The notes below the pieces were generated by a model. The model made no database searches and was not told where the DNA came from. It saw only the letters and a program-made list of their open reading frames with translations. Source: Peromyscus leucopus (taxonomy: Eukaryota > Chordata > Mammalia > Rodentia > Cricetidae). Taken from it: a DNA stretch of 64,000 bases. Positions 48,373-59,447 of this stretch are shown here, piece after piece (position 1 is the first letter of the stretch; each line of letters starts with the position of its first letter). The stretch covers positions 112,945,740 to 113,009,739 of the forward strand of contig NC_051064.1 in NCBI RefSeq assembly GCF_004664715.2, read 5' to 3'. Both the position numbers and the translations under genes were made by a program.

Positions 48373-48562
48373 AGAATTAGGAATGTAGCTCAGTTGGTAA
48401 AGTGATTACATAACATGCATGAAGCTATGGATTATTTCCATAGCACCACATAAGCCTGGTGTGGTGGTGTATACCTGGTAATGGAGGCAGGGGGATCAGA
48501 ATATTTGAAGACATTCTGTTCTACATAGTTCTAGGCCAGCTTGGGATACCAAGACTTAAGAA
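48373..48562 (+). mobile_element. B4 SINE (ID-B1 fusion), sense
   Basis: An ID-like head (GAATGTAGCTCAGTTGGTAA, GCATGAAGCTATGGATT) is followed directly by a B1-like part (AAGCCTGGTGTGGTGGTGTA, GGAGGCAGGGGGATCAGAA, AGGCCAGCTTGGGATACC). This arrangement defines B4. Confidence 0.82.
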
Positions 48563-48564
48563 AA

Positions 48565-50265
48565 AAGGCTTTTATCTTTAAATATAGACTTAAATTTTAA
48601 GTAGTCATCAATTTAGTTTTATTTAAATCCCCAACTTAAGTTAGTTTGGTTTAAATGTAATGTAGCTTTTGTAATTTTTATAGTATTTTTATTTTCACCA
48701 AGGTTTCAATATAATTACCATGTTTCTAGTTGGAAATGCCTAATCTTATTTTTGGTAGTTTTTCATGATGGCCAAAATCCATTTACAATTACATGTGTTT
48801 AAACTAGATTCTGTACTTGATTCACTTTATTATCACCATCCCAATAACCTAGTGAAATGCCTGCTGCCCTGTTTCATTATAGGGAAGAAGCAAAATACAT
48901 TTTGTAAGTATGGTAAAAGCAGAACTAAGGTACAGTTGTTAAAGTGAAGAATTCATTTAGAACCACAAGATGTTTTAAAAGTACAGAATACAGTTTGTTC
49001 AAGTCTGGTTGAAAAGCACTTAAATTTTATAGGCCTCTTCATTGTTTTCTGGAAAGATGGTATTTGAGAAAAAGAAATTCTTGAGTTACTGTTTTTATGA
49101 GGAGAAAATTGCTTGGTCTTTTAATGGTTAATGAGAAGAAGTAATAGTTAAACACTTGGAGCATTGATTTCTGATTTGAATTCTCTAACACAGGCCAGCC
49201 CTGGGGGAAGGGGGAAAGCTTGCTAATTAACATTTGATTACTGATGCCACCTTCTCATTCCCCTTGCACCATCCGGTTTCAAACGCTTTTTTGTTCAGGA
49301 AGGATTTTTAGACTTGCATCTTAGTAAAACAAATCCATGTGCAACTGCAGTGCATGTACAATATGTTAAAAAGAAGAAAAAGGAAAGGCATTAGATATGT
49401 AGTATGTGTTCAAAGCCCTTTCGTTCTGAATCAGAAGTGATTGGTTTCTTAACTACACAAGCCTTTCAGAGCACAAGAGATTGCCAGGAAACTGAGATTC
49501 AGCCTGGTTGTGTGCCTTGTTTTGATTTAAACAGACCACAGCAAACACTTACTTGTTTCATGCTGTTGCAGTTCATAATTCGATCTATTTCAAATTTGGA
49601 TAAGCTCAGGTTTTGCTATGCCCAGAAGCCTTTTTTCTTGTAACAGTGGCAGGAAAATCATATCATGCCTCCAGTTTCATGATACTTTTTGTGAAGATAA
49701 TAATGTGTGCTAGTATCTTGATTCAGAAAATCCAGGGCCAATTTAAAACTGTTCTGAACCCATATCAATTAAATATATTTTTCCTACATTAAATGTTAAA
49801 TAAATAAAAACTAAAGGGCCCAATTTCGAAGATTTTTAGTGAAGTGAATTAAAAAAAATCTTTCCAACTGTTAACACATAGGTAGCAGTTTTCTGACCAG
49901 GCCATTGTCTCACTGATGACATAGTTGAAGGAATAGTTACTTCAAAAACTGTGTGGCAGGCTTTATTTTAAGATGACATCTTGTGAGGGGAAACTATTAA
50001 TTAGCTTTTTATTAAGGTATAAGAAAAATAAAGACTAAGAATTTTCTTTATCCAAGAAAAAAATTATTTAATGCTTCTATATCTGTATTTCTCATCTGGA
50101 ATTATTTGCATTTTTCTCTTTGATGTCTACTTACTGACTCTACTGCCATTTTTCCATTTTAGAAAATTAAGGCTTGAGTCTGAATGGTTGTAAACGCCCT
50201 AATTATGTCCTTGTCTTGCATATACTTAGCTCTTCTTATTCTGCACCCAGGATTAACTCCAGTAT
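48565..50265. other. Intronic stretch without recognisable repeats
   Basis: Unique sequence. 49190-49660 is less AT-rich and contains a few CpGs (CCATCCGGTTTCAAACGC), so I note it as a weak candidate conserved block. Otherwise nothing. Confidence 0.4.
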
Positions 50266-50267
50266 CT

Positions 50268-50425
50268 TCATGAAATCATAGGATTTTATAGCATTGAAAA
50301 GCAGAAAGGATCATGTTTTATTCTTTTCTAAGGTTGAGTGAACTGAATCTCAGAAAGGCCCCACCAATTTGCCCACAGTAATAGCTGTGGGATTAGAATT
50401 AGAACTTGAGTTAGGCCTCAGCACA
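50268..50425 (-). mobile_element. MIR-like remnant, antisense
   Basis: AAATCATAGGATTTTATAGC, GAACTGAATCTCAGAAAGGC, CCACCAATTTGCCCACAGTA and GGGATTAGAATTAGAACTTG resemble an old MIR-type element on the minus strand. Confidence 0.45.
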
Positions 50426-50946
50426 TACCCGGGCAGCATTTAAAATTCCCCGAGAAAAGTTTTGACAGTTTTATCAGTATTTAGTTCACAAGCAAAGCCC
50501 TTATGATAACTGACAGTGTTACCTACTAAACTTAATAGGCCTTTTAGTTTGAGTTGGAATAACTAAGAACAACTCATTTGAATTTAATCTCACTTGAGTC
50601 AAAATTTTAAAGTTCAGCATTTATTAGGGTAATTTTCCTAAGAATGTTTCTCTAAGAAATTCTAGTGAAATTTCACTCAAATAACTGTTTGAAATTTTCA
50701 GTGAATTTAAAAGAAAACTTGGGGAAAGATGATTTATTATGAATATACATATACTGAGCATGCCATCATAAAATGGTCCTTCCTCCAGTGCTATGTTTAA
50801 TATTAAAATCTCCATAGATATTGAGGAACTATGAATTTTAAAGTAGAGGAAATTAGCGTTTTAAAAAATTATTGTAGTATTTAGATACATGTTAACAATG
50901 AAAGTAACTAATCAGCATCATATTCTACACTTTCTCAGGTTATTCT

Positions 50947-50948
<2 letters not shown>

Positions 50949-50990
<42 letters not shown>
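50949..50990. repeat. (TG)21 microsatellite
   Basis: A 42-nt uninterrupted TG run. Confidence 0.97.
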
Positions 50991-50994
<4 letters not shown>

Positions 50995-52855
50995 CTCATC
51001 TGAAGCAGTGGAGAAAAATTCTCTTTAGAAAATTTAGAAAGCAAATTCCAGAAAAATCTATGGTTAGTCTAGAACTTGAAATTCAGATATAGTGTAGTTT
51101 GTTTTAATGTTCAGCTGGCAACCATAGTATTTATTATAGTCATTCAGAGGTAACTGAAACAGTGCATGTTTCAGTTTAGCAGCCTCAAATCTCATAGATT
51201 TAGAGCTTAACACAAAGCAAGAATTGAAGAGATTTTGAAGGTTCAGCCAGTGCTGATCAAGAAAATATGTAAGACAAAAAAGTCCCTTAGGAAATGTTAC
51301 CCAGTTAAGTGTCACTTGTTCTTACTTAACTGGAATTTAACAGTCTCTAAAGATGAAGCTGCGTCAGAAATGGCACAGTATTATCAGCTGAGAATGTCAA
51401 CTACAGTGAACCCACCTCTGCGTATTCATTCTACCTTTCTCAGATACTCTTAATCTCTCAATTACTTTCTTTCCTCTCCTTTCTCATGGCTTTCTCACCT
51501 CATCCCATTTCTTTTCCTGTTCTCACCATCATCCCTATCTCCTGTTCTTTTGCCCACCCCCTTGCTTCTCTCCACTTCTTTTCTCTTTAGTCTCTCTCCT
51601 TCTCTAGAACTGTGTGTCTTTGATCTGCTTCATAGGAACTTCAAATTCATCTGCATTATTTTATACACAACTATGTTTTGTCATTCAAGTTCCTTAAAGA
51701 CTACTTAAAAAATAATTACTTGTGCATTTGCTTTGAGTACTGAGTAATTTTTTCCTTCACTGTACATTTGTGATTTAAACTCATCAGTAAAGGCAGTGGA
51801 CTTTTTATATCTCTTTTACTAAACTCACTATTTTGATGTCTCTGTTACCACTTTGCTTTATAATGGTAAAGTCTGCCTATAGTTACAGAATGGACTTAAG
51901 TTTGAAAAGCCAATTTGTTTTCACTTAAATTGCTGTTTAATGATTGTGGTTTAGCATGAGATTCTTTTGTCATAATCTGAGAGTACTTTGTGAATTTAGC
52001 CTTTGCATTGGAACAATCAAACATTAGCCTAATATGCTTTACATGGCACTCTCACAGCTAAGTTCTCTCTGCATTAACTAGTTTATTCTATGACAAGTTG
52101 CTTAACAGATGTCATTCTTGGAAGGACAATGAAGCCAAATACTTGTGCAATGGCTAACATTAATTTAACTTTGATCACTTTTGTTCAGCACATCAGTCTG
52201 GCGTTGTGCTTTATACCAACATAGCACTATAGCCAGAACATGCTTTTCAGGCTTAGAATAGCAGAGGAATGTCATTCAGTTCAGTGCAGTTATATATGAG
52301 TTAATGAAACAAGAAAATACTGTTTATTTCATAATAATGTATCATTGTTTTTTGGAATTAAGAAAGAATCTATGGAATTTCACTCCAAAGTCAATTGTTT
52401 ATGTGCCCACCGTCTTTGTGTAAGTTTCCAATGATGGGGTAACCTCTCCACCTTTTCAACACATACACAGTTTTTTTTTTCTTTCTTTTGTTCGAAAATA
52501 GCTGGTGCTCTCTGGTGTATTTAGGCACTCAAAATGTAAATTTAAATAAAAAAATTTTGTCTTGAATTATAAAGATTCCTTATACTTTCTTTTGTACTTT
52601 CTTTTGTCTTTTATGAATATAATGCTTTGGATTATTGACGTACCTTTCTTCCCAAGAGCACTAATACATAAGTATGACTAAATAGACTCAACTAGTGAAA
52701 GTGTTTAAAGTTGGGTCCAGTTGCCTTTGGCTGAGTTGTTGGATTGGCAGGGACTGATCAAAATTTCCAAACTTAATGTGATGATTATAAGAATTTTGCA
52801 CGGTAGCCTGAGCATTGCTGAGAGGCTCTGGAGAAAAGCTGCTTGTTTAAATTGA
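50995..52855. other. Intronic stretch without confident repeats
   Basis: AT-rich unique sequence with a loose pyrimidine-rich interval at 51465-51605 (TTTCTTTCCTCTCCTTTCTC). No repeat family recognised. Confidence 0.4.
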
Positions 52856-52857
52856 GT

Positions 52858-53352
52858 TTTGTTTTGGGGTTGGTTTTATTGTTTGTTTATAACTTTTTAT
52901 TTATTTTTTGAAAATTTCATACAATATATTGGAGTCTGATTTGTTGTGGGATCCCACAGAGGCTTCCTTGTGAGAACTTAGGGTCAGGGAATCTGAGCTT
53001 GCTTTGCCCAGCAGGGCAGCTTAAGGAGATGATTTGACCATGAGTGTGGTTACCAGGTGTTAGGAAAGGGTCTACACTTGGCTGTATGTTACTGCTTTGA
53101 TCTTGCAAGTGGGGAAGTCTTTTGCCGCTCCCCTTGGCATATTATAAAAGTCCTTTTCAATAAAGGAGGAGGCTGGTGGATATTGACATAGGCTCTCCCA
53201 AAGCTATCCTGTGCTTCTGTCTTTCTTCTTGTCAGCTAGGTTCTATTTCTGTCTGTCATTTCTTAATTACTCTCTCCTCTACCTTAGAACCCTTCAAAAG
53301 GTGGGAGCAGGACTCCCACAATTTGTGTTGGCTAACTATTCCTGAACATAAG
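52858..53352 (-). mobile_element. Short L1 3' end, antisense, split by a solo LTR
   Basis: The two outer pieces (52858-52944 and 53321-53352) align collinearly with 54536-54652, where they are contiguous, at an estimated 95% identity. TTTGAAAATTTCATACAATA and TTGGAGTCTGATTTG are typical of the L1 3' end; GTGTTGGCTAACTATTCCTG follows after the LTR. Only about 110 bp of L1 remain. Confidence 0.72.
52945..53320 (+). mobile_element. Solo class II (ERVK-type) LTR with 6-bp TSD
   Basis: A 376-bp element starts TGTGGGATCCCACA and ends GACTCCCACA, with matching TGTGGGA/TCCCACA termini. It is flanked by a perfect ATTTGT duplication (52939-52944, 53321-53326). It has a TATAAAAG box (53143-53150), an AATAAA signal at 53159-53164 and a pyrimidine-rich 3' part. 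No internal retroviral sequence adjoins it, so it is a recombined solo LTR. The 6-bp TSD and TG/CA ends fit class II retroviruses. It lies 408 bp upstream of exon C in the same orientation as FAF1, so its promoter and polyadenylation signal could in principle act on the gene; there is no evidence that they do. Confidence 0.9.
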
Positions 53353-53482
53353 GATACACTTGTATCTTCAGCTCCAGGGAATCCCAAGCCTCTAGCTTCT
53401 GAATGCACCCATACTCACAGTCACATGTCTATCTATACACACCCATGCATACACTAAAAAAAAAAAAAAAAAAAAAAAAAAA
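53353..53482 (+). mobile_element. 5'-truncated B2-superfamily SINE with (A)27 tail
   Basis: TCTTCAGCTCCAGGGAATCC, CATGCATACACTA and 27 consecutive A (53456-53482) match the 3' half of a B2-superfamily SINE. The 5' half is missing. Confidence 0.6.
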
Positions 53483-53727
53483 TCACAAAAGGAAGTTATT
53501 TCTTGAAATATTGCTATATTGCTTCACCTAACCTTCATTGAAATTCTGCTCTTGCAGTTATTGTATTTTTTAAACTTTTGTAAAATTTTCTGACTTGTAT
53601 TCTAAATTATTGATTTGAAGCTAAAAGAAAATATGAAACATGTTTTATGTTAAATAAATGAATTAAAGTTACCATGATTAAAATAACGTCAAAATCCTGT
53701 TATAATCCTATTGCTTTCTTTTTATAG

Positions 53728-53814
53728 GTAAAGAGAAATGTGTATGACCTTACAAGCATACCTGTTCGACATCAGTTATGGGAGGGCTGGCCAGCTTCTG
53801 CCTCTGATGATTCA
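53728..53814 (+). CDS. Faf1: FAF1 exon C: central part of second ubiquitin-like domain
   Basis: The 87-nt exon (29 codons, phase 0 at both ends) has acceptor TTGCTTTCTTTTTATAG (ending 53727) and donor GTAAGT starting at 53815. It reads VKRNVYDLTSIPVRHQLWEG and then WPASASDDS, about residues 220-248 of FAF1: the helix and following strand of the second ubiquitin-like domain. I recall WPTSATDDS in human, so Ala and Ser replace two Thr; both changes are mild. A phase-0 exon of 29 codons could be skipped without a frameshift, but that would remove part of the domain. Confidence 0.96.
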
Positions 53815-54159
53815 GTAAGTTACAGTCCAGTTTATAACCTCCCTGTGCAGTACATTTGGCGTTTACAAGCAGAATCAAATGCTTTTGAATTTTCCATTGA
53901 AAGAACTTTTTAATTGTGTCAAATCATGTCAAAAAATTTTTTAAAAATTGTAATAGTCTGAACACATTTATAGAACAAATGTCATAAGCCAAGCATATTA
54001 ACATTATTTTGGTAATGATTTGTATCAATGTCAGGAACTTAATATTTCTTGATTTGACTTAAACTTTTCTTTGATGAGAATATCTCTGGTTATTAATAAG
54101 ATGTTTGAGGTGAAGAAAAAGTTCCCTAAATTATGGATATTTCAAAATCAACCAAACAC

Positions 54160-54232
54160 ATATACATATATACATACATACATACATATTTATGATCGTA
54201 TGTACATGTGTATGTGTGTGTATGTGAATAGT
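54160..54232. repeat. TACA/TG-rich simple repeat
   Basis: ATACATATATACATACATAC then ATGTACATGTGTATGTGTGT, an imperfect alternating tract. Confidence 0.8.
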
Positions 54233-54535
54233 CTGGTGCTTTAAAAATTGCTACGTTTTACTGTTGATATAAATAACACATATCTTTAAATAGTTCTATA
54301 CATTTATTACAATAAAAAATCAAGAAAATATTAGCTTGTTATCTGACAAAGATATCATGTTTTAAATACTTTCTATTATAAATTTGGAAACCTTTTCCAT
54401 CTCTGCCATTTTTTCCAATAATTAACTCTTTTTCCAAAACAGTACATTTTTTTTTTTTTTTTATCTTAAGCTGACTGACTTGAAGTTTTGTTTCATCTCT
54501 CCCCATATTTACTTACCTATTTAAAGCAGTAACTG

Positions 54536-55090
54536 TCTTGTTTTGGGGTTGGTTTTGTTGTTTGTTTGTTTAAAACTTTTTATTTATTTTTGAAAATTTG
54601 ATACAATATTTTGGAGTCTGATTTGTGTTGGCTAACTATTCCTGAACATAAGGCCCATTATCACTCCATTGGAGAAAACTGATTTTCCCCCTTCTAGCAG
54701 CTATTGATTGCAAATAACTTCTTACGTATGGATGGGAGTTTGTGTCCAATTTTCCTTCTCTATGCTAGGATTTTGTTTGACTTAAATTTGTGCACCAGGT
54801 AGTATTCAAAGTTTGTGTGCACATCAGCCCTCTTAGGTCTGTGACTGTTTCCTTTGAGGTTGTCTACCACTTCTGGCTCATGTAATTATTCTATCCCCTC
54901 CTCTGCATAGATTCCTGAGTCTTGAGGGTAGGGGTGTGATATAGACATTCCATTTAGGGCTGAGCGCTCCAAAGTCTCTTACTCTGCACGTTGTCCAGCT
55001 GTGGTTCTCTATGCTAATTATGCTTCTCTGATGAGGTCTGAGTGATGCATTGACATGTGGGTATAGCAGTATGTCATTAGAAACCAATCA
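54536..55090 (-). mobile_element. Rodent L1 (Lx-like) 3' region, antisense
   Basis: AAAACTTTTTATTTATTTTT, TCACTCCATTGGAGAAAACT, GCAGCTATTGATTGCAAATA, CTCCAAAGTCTCTTACTCTG and GGGTATAGCAGTATGTCATT follow rodent L1 3'-region order on the minus strand. Its first 115 bp match the split copy at 52858-53352. Confidence 0.78.
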
Positions 55091-55091
55091 C

Positions 55092-55236
55092 TTTATTTTT
55101 ACTTTATGTGTATGTATCCTCTGGAGCTCAACTTACAGGTAGTTGTGAGCCCCCCAGTGTGGGTGCTAGGAACTGAACTCAGGTCCTCTGGAAGACCAAG
55201 AGGTGCCCATAACTACCAAGCAATCTTTCCAGCCCA
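55092..55236 (-). mobile_element. B2-superfamily SINE, antisense
   Basis: CTGGAGCTCAACTTACAGGT, AGTGTGGGTGCTAGGAACTG, AACTCAGGTCCTCTGGAAGA and CAATCTTTCCAGCCC. Confidence 0.72.
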
Positions 55237-55239
55237 TAA

Positions 55240-57520
55240 ACATTTTAAAATGCAAATAGGAGGATAGTTCAGGAATTGTAAGTTAAATCTAATTTTTAAA
55301 GATAAATAATGCTAAAGAGAAATGAGGACTTTGTAAACATTGTGTAATACTAAAATCATGATTCTAGCTAAGACTTGAATTAGCTTTTCATATTTTTTAA
55401 GTAAATCCTACACCTGTCTGGACAGTTCCTTTTCTTCTGTCATTGCTATCTAACGTTTTAAAATATTCTTTTTGGAAGACAAGATAATTCCAAGGCAGTT
55501 TATTGATGAAGATGCTATTTAAGTCTAGTTATAAACCGTGTGCCTTTGGAAAAATGCTTGGGTTTCAAAACTAAAAAGAACCAGAAAACAGTAGGACTCT
55601 TTGCTATTACTTGCATAATAGTATGACATTTGAAGTATTGGTGGGTGGCCACTGCTAAAATAAGGCTGTAGGTGCTGCTGCTTTGTAAGTTTTGTGTGCT
55701 GGCTTCGGTGGTTTATTTGATTGTTTTTCCTGTTAGGGTCTAAGAAGACATGAAAAGTAGAAATGCTCTGAGTGCTGTTTAAACTCATTATAAGACATAA
55801 AGACCATTATTAGAAGTACATAATTTAAGATGCAAGCACATTACTAAAATTCTCTAAAGCTCGGCTACTTTCCACCATTTTTGTGAAGATTAATGATAAC
55901 ATATTTATACTGTGTGGCTTACAGTAGACATTAAAGATCTCAGTCAGTCAGTATTATCCTTAAGATAGCTCATGTATCATAAGTAAGAATTGACTGATAT
56001 GAGCATATGAAAGAGTATCTGAAATTTGCTACAAAATTACCTGCGGAATGAGGAATGAGTGAGAATAGAGACAATCCAGATTATCCATGTACTGGGCAGT
56101 ACTGAATCTGAGTAATATATGTGATTGATATATCCGAAGTTTACGATAATTTAAAGTCAATAGTAACTAGCTGAGGTGACAGTAGAGACAGAAGATGATG
56201 GAGAAAGTCTTAAAATGCAAGGCTGCCCTCCCTGGCTGTAGAGTAGATCCAAGAGCTCTAAGTGTAGATAAAAAATGGTTTTGACCCCACATTTGCAGAA
56301 TCTAGGAAATATGCTGATAAAGTACAAACAAACTCAAAAGTAACAGGAAAGGTAAGCAAAATAGGACATATTCCTCTGTACTAAAGTACCTTATACATTA
56401 TGTGTTGTAATTTATTGAATTAGTTTAATACAGTCTTTTATGAGACCCATGTTTTAATATTTGTGTAAGATTTTATTTACTTTTAGCAAAGAATTGCAAT
56501 GTAATTCCATTACTATAGGAAAATATAAGAAGCAGGTTAAGCTGACAGTAACCAGAAATATAACCCTACCTGGGGCTGTATCAGTCACAGCAGGCATGAG
56601 AGGGAATCCCCATTAAGCTTCATCCTGTTGCCTCATTATTCATATTTGCACCTTTTCCCAAGACCTGTGAAGTGGTGCCTGCCCACACTTCCCCAGAGCA
56701 AATGTTGCCATATTGGCAGGATGTGCCTTGAGCTGCATGATTTGACACAACAAAGATGTTTAGGGCCAGGCGGCAGCTTTTAGCTAGTGCCACAGCAGAT
56801 CTTCTAGCTCCAGTGCTTGAGTGGAGGCCAAAATGTCAAAACTATGGTTTTGGAGAGAGTCTAGCCAAATGTCAGAAACTTTTGTTTCATTAGGACCTTA
56901 AAAACATGGAAACCTAGTGCTTTACAAGTAATCTATTTTGTTGCAGGTGGTGGTGTTTTTAATACTTACTGAAAACACTCAAGTGGAGGCATCTGCTACA
57001 AAACAACAAGCTAGTCCTCACAGCTTAGGGCATGAATTGGGTACAGCTGAGAAATGTCAGCTGTGTAAACAGTCTGAAATGTGTTACCAACAAAAATATA
57101 ATTAATTTCTTTCCAGGACAGTATGCCATAACTTAATACTTAGGATAGCTTAACATTCAGTGACAAGTACCTGAAAACTTGCTTCTTGCTGCCAGGCTAG
57201 AAGATGGACTACAAAGGTCACTAAAAGTGACCTTTTTACACTTCTGCTGCTTGGGTGCAGGAGTTTTTATATATCTTTGATTATATATAGAACATGCATA
57301 CAGTGGCCTCCTCCATGAATTTATGGAAATAGAACAGACCAAGAAACTCATCAGTTTGTGGTGATGGAAAATGTTATAAACTTAAATTGTAGTAAATTGA
57401 ATTGAACATTTAAAATGAGTAAATGACATGAATGTTTGCATCCAGATAGCTTTTTGTCCTCTTGAATAAGGTAAAGAAGGATTATTTTATAATACTTCAT
57501 TCATGTTTTTATACTGTATG
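55240..57520. other. Intronic stretch without recognisable repeats
   Basis: Unique sequence. 56560-56880 is less AT-rich (CCTACCTGGGGCTGTATCAG, GGGCCAGGCGGCAGC) and is neither a repeat I know nor a plausible exon of FAF1. Confidence 0.4.
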
Positions 57521-57535
57521 AAAAATACCTGGTAG

Positions 57536-57682
57536 AGCCGGGCGGTGGTTGCGCACGCCTTTAATCCCAGCACTCAGGAGGCAGAGCCAGGCGGATCTCT
57601 GTGAGTTCGAGGCCAGCCTGGGCTACCAAGTGAGCTCCAGGAAAGGCGCAAAGCTACACAGAGAAACCCTGTCTCGAAAAAC

Positions 57683-57748
<66 letters not shown>
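57536..57748 (+). mobile_element. Young B1 SINE with perfect TSD and long poly(A)
   Basis: GCCGGGCGGTGGTTGCGCAC, GGCGGATCTCTGTGAGTTCG, AAAGGCGCAAAGCTACAC and CCCTGTCTCGAAAAACC, then 49 uninterrupted A (57684-57732) and GAAAA repeats. AAAAATACCTGGTAG is duplicated at 57521-57535 and 57749-57763. It is close to consensus and keeps many CpGs, so probably one of the youngest insertions here. Long Lys- or Phe-rich ORFs over the tail are artefacts. Confidence 0.97.
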
Positions 57749-57753
<5 letters not shown>

Positions 57754-58454
57754 TACCTGGTAGTAACAAAGAAAGGGTATTATTCTTCAGTATAGTTGTC
57801 ATTAATTTTTGACTTAGAAAACAGGAAAAAGGAATGGACTTTGTGTAATTAGATTTTTGTACTGTCTTAAAGGACCTTAGAACCTGATAGACTTCAGTCT
57901 TTTGCTGTTTTCCAGCTACTAAATGACTCAGCAATCCCTGACATTGTTGCCATCTCTTCAGATTTAAAACATGTTTTTGCTTATAGCTATATTCAATGGG
58001 GCATGAGATCCTGTATGTTGTCCACAACTCTTGTAGTTCCCTTTGCACTCTTTCATCAGGGGACTGGGTATCCAAAGCTTCAGCAGCAGTGGAATGTTTT
58101 CATGCTGTGATAGTTCAACAAGGAGTTGCAAGAAGGTGAAATCTCATCTAACACAGGAGCGAGGACACATTGGCTTCCAGAGAGTAGAAATAAGTTTAAC
58201 ACTACAAACGATGCCTAGACACTTTATTATAATGCAATTTGAATATATGTTCATTTAAAGTAATGCTTATAAAGTGGGAGAATCATGCAGTTTTAATATT
58301 TTATTTTAATACTTTATTGTCCTTTTTCTTTTGAGATTACCAGTGATCCTCCATAGTTCTATTATTGGCTAAGGAATGTTAACTCCAAAATTGAGAAATT
58401 ACAGTTTAGAATCAGAGGTTAGAGGGTGCGTGTGTGTTAGTGGTCAAGAAACAA

Positions 58455-58637
58455 CTTTTTATTTTTTAAAATAAATTCTTTTTTTTTTTATTATTTTTAT
58501 ATGCATTGGTGTTTGACCTGCATGCATGTTTTTGAGTTACAGACAGTTGTGAGCTGCCATGTGGGTGCTGAGAATTGAACCTGGGTCCTCTGGAAGAGCA
58601 GACAGTGCTCTTAACCACTGAGCCATCTCTCCAGCTC
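58455..58637 (-). mobile_element. B2-superfamily SINE, antisense
   Basis: TGCATTGGTGTTTGACCTGC, GAGTTACAGACAGTTGTGAG, ATGTGGGTGCTGAGAATTGA, ACCTGGGTCCTCTGGAAGAG and GAGCCATCTCTCCAGCTC. Confidence 0.88.
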
Positions 58638-58729
58638 AGGAAACAACTTTTTAAGTATTTTCACATCAATAATACAAGATCACCCAAGCAAATCCAGTAC
58701 ACAGTGGCATCTCTGTAAAAATAAAGCAA

Positions 58730-58734
<5 letters not shown>

Positions 58735-58772
<38 letters not shown>
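58735..58772. repeat. (AC)19 microsatellite
   Basis: A 38-nt AC run. Confidence 0.97.
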
Positions 58773-58774
<2 letters not shown>

Positions 58775-59447
58775 TTTAAAATAATAATAGTTAAAAAAAT
58801 CTGTGAATGGAGGAATGCCCCTTGGTTTGATCTTTCTTATAGGGACCATTTTCTTCTTTGATTTCTTCCTAACTTGACACCTTGTAGTAACCAGATGTCA
58901 AGTTACAGTTATTTTCCTGAGCAGGTGACCCTGCCCTTTTCTTACAGAATCTGCTGTCCCAGTGCCGACTCCCACAGCTATCATATATTTACACTTTGAC
59001 ATTATTAACTAAGTAAATTTATAGGCTTCTATGTGGCCACCCTAATCCATTCCTGTATGGTTAATATTTCTGAAGTATATCATGGAATGACACTCACCTC
59101 ATCTACTTACCTTCCACAGCAATCCATTATCTTCTTTTTTATGTGCAAATTTTTATGTTGGCATTCCGAGTCCTCTATTCATTGTTCTCACAACTTTCCA
59201 TCTAGGTTTGTTTTCCATGTAGGCCAGGATTCAATGATGTGAGTGAGAGGTGGGGGAAAAATTAATTAATGAATCAGAACACAGGTGAGCAAACCAATCT
59301 GAGTTCATTGAATTTCAACATTGTTATTATTTGGATAAGTTGCAGAAGGTACCTTATCATCTACAAAATGAAGGCAATATTCACATCTTTGAAAGTCTAT
59401 TGTGAAGATTCAGCACATTAGGTCACATAATATGAAGGTTTCATTTT

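Larger units (their letters stand above)
15655..53727 (+). other. Faf1: FAF1 intron between exons B and C (38.1 kb)
   Basis: Begins GTGAGT and ends TTGCTTTCTTTTTATAG. The first 11 kb is nearly free of repeats and contains the best candidate conserved noncoding blocks. The rest holds L1, L2, MIR, B1/B2/B3/B4/ID SINEs, old DNA transposons and LTRs, all listed separately. No further exon recognised. Confidence 0.85.

Noticed and set aside
52945..53320. Considered as an alternative FAF1 promoter and first exon
   Set aside because: The LTR has TATA and AATAAA motifs, but no evidence of splicing from it to exon C can be seen in sequence; kept as a solo LTR only.
56560..56880. Less AT-rich unique interval considered as an unannotated exon or promoter
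   Set aside because: No open frame with splice sites, no CpG island and no known motif cluster; left as unassigned intron.
57623..58075. Minus-strand open frame of 150 codons with a long Phe run
   Set aside because: It crosses the B1 and its poly(A) tail; the Phe run is translated homopolymer. No domain or splice context.
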